Part shown: positions 6,559 through 15,283 of the stretch, in pieces
Layout of the letters: each line of letters opens with the position of its first letter
Position numbering within the stretch: the stretch's first letter is position 1
IMG/VR virus record: IMGVR_UViG_3300005935_000148
Location: 1-23,131 of that record
Source of the DNA: a virus
DNA: 23,131 nt
Strand: one strand, 5' to 3'
Position numbers and translations under genes: made by a program
The notes under the pieces: model-generated
Seen by the model: the letters and a program-made list of their open reading frames with translations, nothing else
Told to the model about the DNA's origin: nothing
Database searches by the model: none

Positions 6559-7971
6559 TTACCCCCGTTCGTTTGCAGCTTCTATTACTGCTTTATCATA
6601 ATCTTCATCACTAAGGGTCTCTCCATTAGACTCATCAATATCTTTATGGTCACCCATTCCAGATACACCTTTTTTCTTTTCAGGTTTTGTTAAAGTTTTC
6701 CTGTCCTCAATTAGAGCCTTCATAGCTGCTTCATCTTTTGCTTCAGAAAGTGTTTCCCTGAATAGCGGAGTGACAAGAGCTTCTTCTATTTTACTTTCTT
6801 TCAAAAGTTCATCAACTGTCTCTTTCTTCTTTGCCGATGCTTTAATAACTTCAAACTCATCAACTTTTAGTTCCAGAGTTTTCTTACCTTCAGTCAATTC
6901 AGTAACCTGTTTTTTTAAACTATCAACTTCATCTTTGCTTGATAGATTATCCTGAACTTTCTTCTCAATAGCCTCTATCATATCAGGCCGATTTTCAAGG
7001 AGTTCATTTAATGTAAGATCTTTTAAATCCATACTTTCCTCTTCATCATTTAGTTTTCCTGATTCAAACATATTATTGGTTGAACCTGGTTCGGTGACAA
7101 GATCCGCACTATGCAGAGTCTTGAGAGAATATGCTTCTGCAATTCCCGTTTCTTTATCATAAATCATCTCACCATTCGCCACGATTGACAAACCTATCTT
7201 GTCTGCCATTTCACCGACCAACGATTCTACAATGGGAGCCTGATGTTGTAAATATTTTATATCGGCTCTGGGAACTCCATTTTCCATCCTGCCATTTTCA
7301 TAAAATCCAAGTATATCTTTCACATCACGTACGCCATGATGCTTACCCATTTCTTCCATGCTTGCATGGTTCATATAGACTTTCTTACCATCAATATTTT
7401 CAGCAACGGAACGTAAAAATGCTTCTGAAAACTTTGTTCCTTTACTTCCAGGAAAATATCTATTCTCAGATGTAGAATTTAAAATAATAACACCTGAAAT
7501 AGTTCGATTTTCTTTATCGAATTTCCCTTCTTTGAATTGCCCTGATATTGTAGATTCTGAAATTTGCATAGCTTTCATTTCTGTATCCTTTCTGCTTTCG
7601 CTATATTTCCCGATGCTGAATTCTTTCAACAGCTTAATGATCTTGCTTTTAATTTCTTTAGGAATTATAGAGGGCATCCGTGCTTTCGATCCACCCATTG
7701 CCTGATCAATAGCTCTAAGTGCATTTAGATTTACTGCTCCGGCTCTTCGATACATCTTAGTAACTGGATCAATTCCTCCAGCTCCTTCACGGTACGGCAA
7801 ATGCCATTTCCTTCTATCTTCTTTATCTTCAATCCAGAGAAAACTCTGAGGTGGTAACTGTAATTTATTAACTAAAGACCAACTGTTATTACTGGCATTC
7901 TGTTCTAAAATATCTTGGACTTCCTCACTAAGTCTTTTTGCATACATAGCATTATTGGTTGCTTTATCCAT
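6559..7971 (-). CDS. Prohead protease fused to a scaffold-like C-terminal domain
   Basis: This gene encodes 470 residues. Residues about 55-95 (KWHLPYREGAGGIDPVTKM, then RRAGAVNLNALRAIDQ) form the N-terminal module often seen ahead of phage proteases. Residues about 140-300 are the protease: GVIILNSTSENRYFPGS, KVYMNHASMEEMG, DVKDILGFYENGRM, and KIGLSIVANGEM. His202 in the M-N-H motif and Ser262 in the G-L-S-I motif are the likely catalytic pair of the herpesvirus-like S78-type serine fold. From about residue 310 the chain is charged and coiled coil (DEVDSLKKQVTELTEG), as in internal scaffolds cut out during maturation. One gene therefore probably supplies both protease and scaffold, acting inside the prohead. 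Active-site residues are inferred from pattern. Confidence 0.75.
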   Translation of the reverse strand: MDKATNNAMYAKRLSEEVQDILEQNASNNSWSLVNKLQLPPQSFLWIEDKEDRRKWHLPYREGAGGIDPVTKMYRRAGAVNLNALRAIDQAMGGSKARMPSIIPKEIKSKIIKLLKEFSIGKYSESRKDTEMKAMQISESTISGQFKEGKFDKENRTISGVIILNSTSENRYFPGSKGTKFSEAFLRSVAENIDGKKVYMNHASMEEMGKHHGVRDVKDILGFYENGRMENGVPRADIKYLQHQAPIVESLVGEMADKIGLSIVANGEMIYDKETGIAEAYSLKTLHSADLVTEPGSTNNMFESGKLNDEEESMDLKDLTLNELLENRPDMIEAIEKKVQDNLSSKDEVDSLKKQVTELTEGKKTLELKVDEFEVIKASAKKKETVDELLKESKIEEALVTPLFRETLSEAKDEAAMKALIEDRKTLTKPEKKKGVSGMGDHKDIDESNGETLSDEDYDKAVIEAANERG

Positions 7972-7973
7972 TC

Positions 7974-8396
7974 TTACCAGAACTTCTTCAAATGTTTATT
8001 CTTCATAACTTCAATCCGATCTCCATAAGCTATAGTTACTCCATTTTCTACTACTGGATTTCCATATGTTCCAATTATATACGCAACTACCTTTTTGTGC
8101 CAAACCCCAACAGCTGAATGCCTATTTTTGTTTAATTCTTCAAGCTTATTATTTATATCGGCAATTTTTTTTATCCTCTGCGTTTTAACATCATTTGTAT
8201 TCCCAGGAATAGAGGTTTCAATATATGCAAGCTTTGATCTTTCAGTATTTATATCATCAAGGAATTTATCAAATCGAATTGATAATGCTCCTGCAATTTC
8301 TACTGGGAGAACTCCTGATCCTCTGCTCAACTTCTCTTCAATAATTGTGATCTCTGCTTGTTTCAATCCTGCAACTGATTTTTTTTCTTCTGCCAT
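7974..8396 (-). CDS. Conserved-looking phage protein of unknown function in the head module
   Basis: This gene encodes 140 residues with ribosome binding site AAAGGA before ATG 8396. The N-terminal half is helical (GLKQAEITIIEEKLSRG), with a second long helix around TQRIKKIADINNKLEELNK, then YIIGTYGNPVVENGVTIAYG and a basic tail HLKKFW. No family was recognised. It lies between the MuF-like gene and the protease-scaffold gene with two bases before the latter. That position suggests a capsid assembly or internal head role, but nothing in the sequence proves it. Confidence 0.65.
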   Translation of the reverse strand: MAEEKKSVAGLKQAEITIIEEKLSRGSGVLPVEIAGALSIRFDKFLDDINTERSKLAYIETSIPGNTNDVKTQRIKKIADINNKLEELNKNRHSAVGVWHKKVVAYIIGTYGNPVVENGVTIAYGDRIEVMKNKHLKKFW

Positions 8397-8426
8397 TTCC
8401 TTTCTCCTCTTCTTAATTTATTCCTA

Positions 8427-9332
8427 CTATTTTATATTGTCAACAATCACAGACTCTTCACGAGCTACAATTGTAATATAACACTGGCAATTCGGATGAG
8501 ATATGGGAACTGCTGAAGGTGGATAAACTCCAGCACCTAATCCATATTCATCATTCGCTTCATAAGCATCACATTCTCCTGTTGCACATTCTCCATATCC
8601 TGCTGACCGATGCCATTGTATCCCTTTTACCCAAGATTTCTTGCTGGCATATTCTGCTGTTGCTTCCCTGTATGCTCTGGTAACATCTGTTCTGATTAGC
8701 CTATCCATGTTTTTGTATGCGGACTTATATCTACCTCTGCCCGGAGGGAATTCCTTATAAAACTCTTTCCAGTATTTTGTTCGCATATCTGCATCGGGAA
8801 GATAAAGGAAACCCCGAATGTTCTTCATTATATCACCAACATATAATCCATCCACATATCCTTTAGTAATCATCCTTCTGATTTCTTTATATGTAATATG
8901 ATGCAGATCCCAAATCCTATCTGATAAAGTAATTCCATCATATCCTTTAATCAGCTTGCCTAAAGCCCTTCTCCATACTTTATCAAAAACTTCGGCTTTC
9001 ATTCCTATCTTAGCACCTGATTTTAAAGCACCTTTAAATATAGATATGCTCGCCTTAGTATCAATTAAAGATGCACGAACACTTTTACTCATTAGCGATT
9101 GCGCTGATCTGGTCAATTTATTACTTAGTACTACCAATTCTTTTTCTATTGATTTAAATAGTACTCCAAGATTATTAGTTTTGCTTCCATCATAAGTCAA
9201 TATTATATTTTGAATTCTTCCGGTGGTTCGAGTATAGTCAACACGATATTTCCTTAGCTCTACTGTCAGAGCTGAATTCTTATCTGCCTGACTTTTTATG
9301 ATTGCTTTATTTATATTATCTATATAACTCAT
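8427..9332 (-). CDS. MuF-like phage head morphogenesis protein (SPP1 gp7-type)
   Basis: This gene encodes 301 residues, with ATG 9332 directly abutting a TAA stop in another frame. The C-terminal domain (about 200-290) shows the MuF/SPP1 gp7 signature: MDRLIRTDVTRAYREATAEY, GIQWHRSAGYGECATGECD, and PISHPNCQCYITI near residues 276-287. The H-P-N-C-x-C motif, with upstream Cys residues, is highly typical of this family. These proteins bind the portal and enter the head in low copy; some related domains are carriers of toxins, but no toxin domain is visible here. The gene follows the portal gene, as is standard. Confidence 0.85.
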   Translation of the reverse strand: MSYIDNINKAIIKSQADKNSALTVELRKYRVDYTRTTGRIQNIILTYDGSKTNNLGVLFKSIEKELVVLSNKLTRSAQSLMSKSVRASLIDTKASISIFKGALKSGAKIGMKAEVFDKVWRRALGKLIKGYDGITLSDRIWDLHHITYKEIRRMITKGYVDGLYVGDIMKNIRGFLYLPDADMRTKYWKEFYKEFPPGRGRYKSAYKNMDRLIRTDVTRAYREATAEYASKKSWVKGIQWHRSAGYGECATGECDAYEANDEYGLGAGVYPPSAVPISHPNCQCYITIVAREESVIVDNIK

Positions 9333-9422
9333 TTAATGGGGTCCTGTCCAATCTGAGTAATCCTCAACTGGATCTGGTATAAACCTTTTTTTATAAATAA
9401 TCTCATTCTTCTTCCTCATCAT
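9333..9422 (-). CDS. Possible 29-residue mini-ORF between portal and MuF genes
   Basis: Between the portal stop and the MuF start, the +1 frame relative to the portal gene reads KKRFIPDPVEDYSDWTGPH and stops with TAA touching the MuF ATG. Its ATG-ATG starts (9422, 9419) lie in the acidic tail codons of the portal. The peptide has a protein-like composition, unlike a random frame. A 25-residue frame with ATGA overlaps at both ends also exists in this interval but its composition is less protein-like. Either a tiny coupled gene or a remnant of a longer portal C-terminus; no family recognised. Confidence 0.3.
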   Translation of the reverse strand: MMRKKNEIIYKKRFIPDPVEDYSDWTGPH

Positions 9423-10920
9423 CCTTGGCATCTTCATCATCAGCCATTGCTTTTTTTTGTTTCTCAATTTCAAGATCTTCTTCATCTTTTCTGAATTCCT
9501 CTTCAGGATCTTCTTCTGCTTCTTTTGCCATGAGATCCCGTTCCTGTTCATGGTCAAGATCCAGTCTCCCTTGAGCAGTAGTCTTTGACATCCACCCTGC
9601 ATTAGTTTGAAGAACATAAGCTTTGGTTTCTTTCTCAATATCCCTGGTAACAAGATCGGGAAATGTAATACTGCATTCTGTAGATGTTGGCTCTGTTATC
9701 TTGATCTCTTTGATTGACTTATCAGGTTGTACTTCTCTTTCAGTATAGGTTTCTTTTTTAGGAATTTTGCCTTTAGCAATACCGTCCGCAATAACACGTT
9801 CAAACATCATCTTATAAGCTTCACCAAAAAAGTCCTGCCAGTCCTCAAACTCCATAACGGCCGGACCTTCTGCAGTCACGGTAGATGCATAGTTTGAATT
9901 GCTGGCATCACTAGAAATCATGAATTCAGGAAGCCCTGCTCCGGCTGCTATATTCAATAATAATGCTCTTCCATCATGCTGGACATCAGCGGCCTGGAGA
10001 TTAGGGGATTTTAACTCATAATCTACATTCTTATTTACCGTATAAACAGATACATTTTTAGGAGCCCTCGCTAGAGGATTACCATCAGGACTCATCTTTC
10101 TGGACGTTTCATATTTGGTTGCTACATTAGCAGCATTGGTTGGATTGCCGTTTACCTTTTTAATCAATGCAACAGTATTACGAATTTCATTTAATTTCAT
10201 TCTATCAGTTAGCCACTTTTTATACATCGCTAAGCTTTGCAACATAGGCTCATAATACGATCTACCCCGAAGGACATCACTGTCCACCAGTATCTTAATA
10301 TGCTGAACTTCTTCTGCTTTTATATAATCATTTTTATAATAGTATCCAAGTACTTCTTCAATATCTTCTGGATTAGTTTCTATACCATCACTAACTTTAG
10401 TATCGGTATTATCAAGCCGTTTTTCTGGATCAGTTACTAATGCTGGATTCATAAACCTGACTTTCAACATTGTCTCTTTATTATCACCTTCAAAATATCT
10501 AAGGAAGGTTTCTCCATCTCTCATTGATCTTCGTACAATTTCTTTTGCTCTTAATGACATCTTATTTACTTTCCAGAATTCATCCCAATATTCTTTTACT
10601 GCTGGAACAGTACTCATTGGATCTATTTTAAAACCATGCCCTGCGACATATTTCTCGAATAGCCTGATGATATTTCTGCCGTGTGAGTCTTTATAGTATG
10701 TCTTGATTGCCTGTTCTCTTAATGATTCCTGATCAGTAGAATCAAGACCCTTTTCGCTATTACTACCTAATAATCTCCAGTCAGCTTCATCGGCTTCTGG
10801 AGTAACATAGTTATTACTTTCAGTTACCGGCCTAATACTATTAAGATTATCAAGATCGGTCTGTGCTTCCTGAAGTCTAATTTTACCTTCAATTATTCGT
10901 GTTTTGGCTCTTTCAAACAT
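9403..10920 (-). CDS. Phage portal protein
   Basis: This gene encodes 505 residues, with AGAGG six bases before ATG 10920. Diagnostic stretches include DSHGRNIIRLFEKYVAGHGF (about 77-97), IVRRSMRDGETFLRYFEGD (about 126-145), RFMNPALVTDPEKR, and HIKILVDSDVLRGRSYYEPM, followed by RNTVALIKKVNGNP. This order is the usual portal pattern: wing, stem and crown domains of a dodecameric ring at one capsid vertex through which DNA enters and leaves. The last 45 residues are strongly acidic, ending in four Glu. It follows the large terminase gene with one tiny gene between. Confidence 0.88.
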   Translation of the reverse strand: MFERAKTRIIEGKIRLQEAQTDLDNLNSIRPVTESNNYVTPEADEADWRLLGSNSEKGLDSTDQESLREQAIKTYYKDSHGRNIIRLFEKYVAGHGFKIDPMSTVPAVKEYWDEFWKVNKMSLRAKEIVRRSMRDGETFLRYFEGDNKETMLKVRFMNPALVTDPEKRLDNTDTKVSDGIETNPEDIEEVLGYYYKNDYIKAEEVQHIKILVDSDVLRGRSYYEPMLQSLAMYKKWLTDRMKLNEIRNTVALIKKVNGNPTNAANVATKYETSRKMSPDGNPLARAPKNVSVYTVNKNVDYELKSPNLQAADVQHDGRALLLNIAAGAGLPEFMISSDASNSNYASTVTAEGPAVMEFEDWQDFFGEAYKMMFERVIADGIAKGKIPKKETYTEREVQPDKSIKEIKITEPTSTECSITFPDLVTRDIEKETKAYVLQTNAGWMSKTTAQGRLDLDHEQERDLMAKEAEEDPEEEFRKDEEDLEIEKQKKAMADDEDAKDDEEEE

Positions 10921-10929
10921 ATATACCTC

Positions 10930-11064
10930 TCATTTTATCATTATCGGCTTATCAAATAGTCCAATACTGTCAGGATACCTTATAAATACTAGATCTCCTG
11001 AACTATCACTATATATCCTATGTTTGGATACCATAACACTACATTGTGTCTTGTGAGCGTACAT
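10930..11064 (-). CDS. 44-residue protein between large terminase and portal
   Basis: The ATG (11064-11062) overlaps the terminase stop as TAATG, so translation is almost certainly coupled, and the frame is open for 44 codons to TGA at 10930-10932. The peptide begins MYAHKTQCSVMVSKHRIY and continues with GDLVFIRYPDSIGLFDKP, a short beta-strand-like pattern. It fills nearly all of an otherwise empty 143-base gap. No family recognised. Its neighbours suggest a packaging or portal accessory role, which is inference only. Confidence 0.6.
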   Translation of the reverse strand: MYAHKTQCSVMVSKHRIYSDSSGDLVFIRYPDSIGLFDKPIMIK

Positions 11065-12560
11065 TATAGGAATATGTCAGTATCATCATCTGCCTCTCCA
11101 TAATATTCTTCTTCAAATAGCGGAGGCTCATACAAACAGTATACACAACTATCACCCTGATCCGGAGATCTACCCATCCTTTTTTTAAACTCTTTCTTAT
11201 CTTCTACTATAATTCTTCCATCACTTTTAATCAAATATTTCATACCGGTTAAATCTTCAATCAATTCAGGATCATTAGGTATGGAAAGAATATTACCTTC
11301 TTCGTATTGGCGTTCAAAGATTTCTCTGGAACACCACCACATTTCAGCTTTTAGATTTGCGAATTTCTGATCATCAAATGCCTTGTGAGCAGAATCAAGT
11401 CCTATTACTGGCTGACCTAATTCTGCCAATCTATCAAATACTCCTGCTCCTAATCCACAGGCATCTACCTGTATCATTTCATTTGGCTCAATTAGATTAC
11501 GAACTATACCAACTGTCTGCATGGTATTTTTCTTTCCCCAAATTTCTTGTGGTAGTAATTCTTTTCTTTCTTTAGTAGTTAATACGGTTTTATCAGTTCC
11601 CATTCTAGCTATATCCAAACCATGCCTTTTACTATAAGCATCATCTTCGGTATATTCTATTTTAGCATCAACAGCACTCATGACCCAAGAAAGAGGAAGA
11701 AGATTACTTTCTCCAGAAGTAGTAAACTCTCCCAGGATTTTAGTTTCCCATAAATCAGGACGCTTTGTAGTCCACATCATTTTCTTATCTTTAATTGTGG
11801 CTTCTTCTACAATCTGTATTTTTTCCTCTAACTTTTTAGGCCATTCCCTACCTGTTTTAGATTTACCGTAATTATACAAATCTTTATTCATATGTAATTT
11901 AGATTCTGGGAAATGAGAAGGATTAACGAATGGAGAATCAAAGGCAGATAAGCTTATACAATTCCATGAATTTAATTCTGATTCATGGTGCTGCCTGAAT
12001 GGACATTGCTGGTCTGCTCCGTCTGTTGTTGATAATTCTAATACCCTAGAATTACCACCAGTAAGAGACCCTTCCACTGCATCATATAACCATCTTTCTA
12101 ATCCCTTCGCTTCGTCTAAAATCCATAGTATATTTGGAGAGTGGAATCCCTCCATCCTGAAAGGCTTATCAGTAGAGAACCCAATCATATACCAATCAGG
12201 CTCTATTCTTACTTGAACCATATCTGCACTTCCAGCTAAGTATCGGTTGTTTCTTGAGTAGATTTCCCCTATCTCTTTCCATAATAAATTTTTAACTTGA
12301 TTTCCTGTTGGAGCAGTTGTGACTACTACTGAAGGGAAATACAAATTCAAATATGTGACTGCTAATGCAGCAGCCGTTAATGTTTTACTAATTCCATGAC
12401 ATGCTTTTACAGAAGTCCTTTGATTGTTCATAACAGAATCACATATAAGTCTCATACCTGACCACGTTTTTAATCCACAATAATCTTCTATAAACGCAGA
12501 CCAATCTTGCCTATAATGATCGACAAATTCAACTTCATCAAGGGCTTCGCTACTTCCCAT
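11064..12560 (-). CDS. terL: Terminase large subunit (packaging ATPase and nuclease)
   Basis: This gene encodes 498 residues and overlaps the small terminase gene by 11 bases. The ATPase domain has a Walker A-like motif ACHGISKT (residues 53-60, with S instead of the first G or K of the strict motif) and Walker B ILWILDE (144-150). The C-terminal RNase H-like nuclease shows RHGLDIARMGTDKTVL with Asp316, IQVDACGLGAG with Asp366, and RSPDQGDSCVY with Asp467 and Asp470 as likely metal ligands. With the small subunit it would recognise, cut and pump phage DNA into the prohead through the portal. Length and domain order are normal for the family, so packaging is probably functional. Confidence 0.92.
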   Translation of the reverse strand: MGSSEALDEVEFVDHYRQDWSAFIEDYCGLKTWSGMRLICDSVMNNQRTSVKACHGISKTLTAAALAVTYLNLYFPSVVVTTAPTGNQVKNLLWKEIGEIYSRNNRYLAGSADMVQVRIEPDWYMIGFSTDKPFRMEGFHSPNILWILDEAKGLERWLYDAVEGSLTGGNSRVLELSTTDGADQQCPFRQHHESELNSWNCISLSAFDSPFVNPSHFPESKLHMNKDLYNYGKSKTGREWPKKLEEKIQIVEEATIKDKKMMWTTKRPDLWETKILGEFTTSGESNLLPLSWVMSAVDAKIEYTEDDAYSKRHGLDIARMGTDKTVLTTKERKELLPQEIWGKKNTMQTVGIVRNLIEPNEMIQVDACGLGAGVFDRLAELGQPVIGLDSAHKAFDDQKFANLKAEMWWCSREIFERQYEEGNILSIPNDPELIEDLTGMKYLIKSDGRIIVEDKKEFKKRMGRSPDQGDSCVYCLYEPPLFEEEYYGEADDDTDIFL

Positions 12561-13053
12561 TATTCATCCGTTCTCTGTATTTATCTGCAATACTTTTCAT
12601 ATTAATATCAGCAGTAATATTTGCATTTATTTTCTGTCCATATAATTCTCTATCCTGCATTTCCAAGAACCACTTAGAGGCTTTCCAATCGTCCTTTGCT
12701 GCATCTGTAATAATACGTTGATGCTTAATTATAGCTTTGGCCTTGCCTGCATCTATCAGTCCAGCAACGCATAGATATTTTTTATCTGCTTCCTTCAGTT
12801 TTCCAAAGGTTTTTTTCTTATTCTGTATATCTTTTTTTAATGCTCTACCCTTTTTTGCCCAAGAATCCCATGTCGTTTTTGGTATACCCATGCTTTGAAA
12901 TACATATTTCTGGAACTGACCTTCATACAAAAGCACCTTTATTAAAGCTAACATCTCCCAAGTAAGAGAAGTCATTCTACCGGGACCCTCTGCTGTTTCG
13001 GATTTCAGAGCTTCTATATAATTTTTAATATCTGACTTCTGCTTCTTAGTCAT
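12550..13053 (-). CDS. terS: Terminase small subunit
   Basis: This gene encodes 167 residues. The start overlaps the upstream stop as TAATG at 13053. The N-terminal half is basic and helical with FQSMGIPKTTWDSWAKKG, a helix-turn-helix-like DNA-binding segment, and the C-terminal half has DDWKASKWFLEMQDRELYG, a pattern (W-x-A-x-x-W-x-L-E-x-x-x-x-x-x-Y-G) very common in small terminases. The protein would bind the packaging initiation site and load the large subunit. The gene order (small then large subunit, portal) agrees. Confidence 0.82.
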   Translation of the reverse strand: MTKKQKSDIKNYIEALKSETAEGPGRMTSLTWEMLALIKVLLYEGQFQKYVFQSMGIPKTTWDSWAKKGRALKKDIQNKKKTFGKLKEADKKYLCVAGLIDAGKAKAIIKHQRIITDAAKDDWKASKWFLEMQDRELYGQKINANITADINMKSIADKYRERMNNGK

Positions 13054-13568
13054 TATGCCCTCGTGAAAACAGTTTCTTTAGAATACTTCCTTTCGTTAAC
13101 TATATATTCTAAAAAATCTTCCCGTTCAAATCCTGACAATCTCCAAATTTCTTCTTTCTTCATTCCTAATTGCTCTGCTATTTCATTGATAGGAATTTCC
13201 TTTTTTAATAACGATTTAACAATCGTTTCCATAGGTCCTAATAAGTGTGTCCCCCTGGCTCGATTATGAGTGATAGTACCATAGATATCATCTTTTTCTT
13301 CTGCATGGCTCACTATAACAATCGGCACTTTACCTCCTGTCTTTGTTTTTAAAGGTTCTTGTCCAGAAATTAGCCACCTATGAAATCCATCTATAATTGT
13401 CATATCAGGCCGAACCACTATAGGTTGTGTCCACCCATTATTTATAATCGATTGTTTCAGCAACTCAAGATTACTTTTCAATACCTTATTTGGATTATAA
13501 TCATTAGCTTTCAATTTATCATGATCGACTAATGTAACATTCATTATTGGTTTTAATATATCATTCAT
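13053..13568 (-). CDS. IbrB-like ParB-domain protein
   Basis: This gene encodes 171 residues. The start at 13568 overlaps the IbrA-like gene by 8 bases, with AAAGGG upstream. Residues about 14-75 form a ParB/Srx-type domain: KANDYNPNKV, LLKQSIINNGWTQPIVVRP, then TIIDGFHRWLISG, followed by HNRARGTHLLGPME, which is typical of the IbrB group. The last third (IPINEIAEQLGMKKEEIWRL) looks like a helix-turn-helix. IbrA and IbrB were described in E. coli as a pair that increases expression of immunoglobulin-binding eib genes carried by prophages; ParB-type domains in such pairs may bind nucleotides. The biochemical role here is not known. Confidence 0.75.
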   Translation of the reverse strand: MNDILKPIMNVTLVDHDKLKANDYNPNKVLKSNLELLKQSIINNGWTQPIVVRPDMTIIDGFHRWLISGQEPLKTKTGGKVPIVIVSHAEEKDDIYGTITHNRARGTHLLGPMETIVKSLLKKEIPINEIAEQLGMKKEEIWRLSGFEREDFLEYIVNERKYSKETVFTRA

Positions 13569-14706
13569 TTCTTAACCCTTTAAAATCTAGTTTCCCTGAT
13601 TTATTTTTATATCCTTTTGATAAATGAGAATATAATGCTCTTCGTATCCTTCCTTTAGGATCTCCAGCCGTTAACTGATCTCTCATAGTTTCCCAACCCT
13701 TCTTGGTCATATCATCACCATATTTAAATAGGAATGATTTGACTTCATGGTAAGTTGAAGATTTAGGATTAATTAACTTGAATTTTGGTAATAGTTTAAA
13801 TACTTGATCTTTCAATTCAGCAAGAGTTTCTGACTTTCCTTCTTTTTCTTTTCTTGTTGAACTTGATCTTCTAAACATAGCACTATCCCAATACATCATT
13901 GCCAGATATGCATTGGGTTCTCTAAGTACAATTTTCTCAAATAAATCAGGATAGAATTCCATCATTCTTACAAGTGATTGAACTGAATCTATAGTAAAGA
14001 ATTGTGATATTCTTAATCTGTTTATAGGAATATTAAGTTTCCACATATATGTATAAACTATCGGAAATTTTATTTTCCTATCTAGCATGAAAAGCCAGAC
14101 ATCATTTAGCGTCCAGTCAATTATAGGATAATAAAAATTTCTGGAACTTGTATTTAATTTATCTTGCTTCATTTGGCTCATAGCTGTTAACCGTTGAAAA
14201 CTTTCTCTAGCTCTCAATCCTATTACTTGTGGACCATCATTTATCCTTAACATGAATTCCTGATAGAAATCTCCTGGTTTAAATTTATCATGATTCGTAA
14301 TTGCAAATTTAGGTATTGGCCTTATCCAAACATCCTTCTTTCTGGGGTCCCAACAAATCATGCTCTCATCATTATATAACATATTAAGACAATTATAATG
14401 CCGAATAGGTAAACAGAGCCAATAAAATCTTGCACCTATATTTAAGAATATTTTTCTATACATTCTTACTACTTCTTCTACATCTGGATATATTGCTTCT
14501 TCATCAATGAATATTACTCTGCTTTTAGTAACATCAATTTCATTTGATTCGTGTAATTCCAGGATCAAATACACTACTGCTAATGAATCTTTACCACCGG
14601 AAAATGATATATATACATATTTATTATTTTTATATAACTTAATCAGTCTTTGTTTGGCTGCATAAACTACATCATGTTTCCCGTAAACCTTAATTAATCT
14701 CTGCAT
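13561..14706 (-). CDS. IbrA-like PAPS reductase/ATP pyrophosphatase family protein
   Basis: This gene encodes 381 residues from ATG 14706. An earlier in-frame start at 14748 overlaps the upstream gene and lies before the AAGGAA ribosome binding site, so I did not use it. The PP-loop motif SGGKDS is at residues 36-41 within VYISFSGGKDSLAVVYLIL, followed by RVIFIDEEAIYPDVEEVV, and later GLRARESFQRL and FYYPIIDWTLNDVWLFM. This is the order in PAPS-reductase-like ATP pyrophosphatases, enzymes that adenylate a substrate and release pyrophosphate. The next gene is its IbrB-like partner, a pairing common in phages and prophages. Related PP-loop enzymes (DndC) act in DNA phosphorothioation, so nucleic acid modification is one possibility. 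Confidence 0.85.
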   Translation of the reverse strand: MQRLIKVYGKHDVVYAAKQRLIKLYKNNKYVYISFSGGKDSLAVVYLILELHESNEIDVTKSRVIFIDEEAIYPDVEEVVRMYRKIFLNIGARFYWLCLPIRHYNCLNMLYNDESMICWDPRKKDVWIRPIPKFAITNHDKFKPGDFYQEFMLRINDGPQVIGLRARESFQRLTAMSQMKQDKLNTSSRNFYYPIIDWTLNDVWLFMLDRKIKFPIVYTYMWKLNIPINRLRISQFFTIDSVQSLVRMMEFYPDLFEKIVLREPNAYLAMMYWDSAMFRRSSSTRKEKEGKSETLAELKDQVFKLLPKFKLINPKSSTYHEVKSFLFKYGDDMTKKGWETMRDQLTAGDPKGRIRRALYSHLSKGYKNKSGKLDFKGLRNE

Positions 14707-14711
14707 ATTTA

Positions 14712-15275
14712 TTATTCCTTTTTGAACTTTCCACCACAATAAGGACATTCAATTTCATCATCAAAAAATTCTACATCAACTTTTTCTTTTGTTTCCCCTC
14801 CTTCAAAGAAATCCTTTTCTTCAGGGACATAAGCTGTTTCATATATCTTTTCATTCTCTTCAAAAAATTTTTGATCTTCTTTATCATTTAGCATTATTAC
14901 TTTAAGAAGTTCAGCATCATATCCAGGTATATCATATCCACCTATGGACATAATCAATTCTTTCATAGCATCTTGATCATCATGACCCATGCTTTGTATT
15001 TTGTTATCTGCCAGTAATAACTTTTTTTTATCTTTTATAGAAAGCCCTGTATACCTGATAATATCACAAGTTTTTGTTCCTGAATCTTTCAAGGCAAGCC
15101 ACAAACCGTGGCCTGCCAAAATGACATTATCCTCATCAACTATAATTGGTCGATACTGTTTGAACAATTTTATGCTTCTCCCAATTTCTTTTAATTGTTC
15201 TTCACTATGAACTCTTGGATTATTTGGATGAGGTTTTAATGTCGATATAGATGCTTTTGCTTTTTTCGTTTCCAT
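14712..15275 (-). CDS. ParB-like nuclease-domain protein with C-terminal CxxC
   Basis: This gene encodes 187 residues. The N-terminal domain reads STLKPHPNNPRVHSEEQLKE (about 11-30), followed by YRPIIVDEDNVILAGHGLWL and the helical block KKKLLLADNKIQS. This is the ParB N-terminal domain layout found in phage proteins where it often precedes an adenine methyltransferase domain. Here no methyltransferase follows. The usual Arg after A-G-H-G is replaced by Leu57+1. The C-terminus ends in CPYCGGKF (residues 177-184), half of a zinc ribbon or a metal knuckle. It is followed after five bases by the IbrA-like gene and may work with that pair. Confidence 0.75.
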   Translation of the reverse strand: METKKAKASISTLKPHPNNPRVHSEEQLKEIGRSIKLFKQYRPIIVDEDNVILAGHGLWLALKDSGTKTCDIIRYTGLSIKDKKKLLLADNKIQSMGHDDQDAMKELIMSIGGYDIPGYDAELLKVIMLNDKEDQKFFEENEKIYETAYVPEEKDFFEGGETKEKVDVEFFDDEIECPYCGGKFKKE

Positions 15276-15283
15276 ATTAAATC

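Noticed and set aside
15276-15283. Phage-chromosome boundary near the symporters
   Set aside because: No attachment-site repeat, tRNA or integrase is visible, and all genes stay in the same tight minus-strand layout on both sides.
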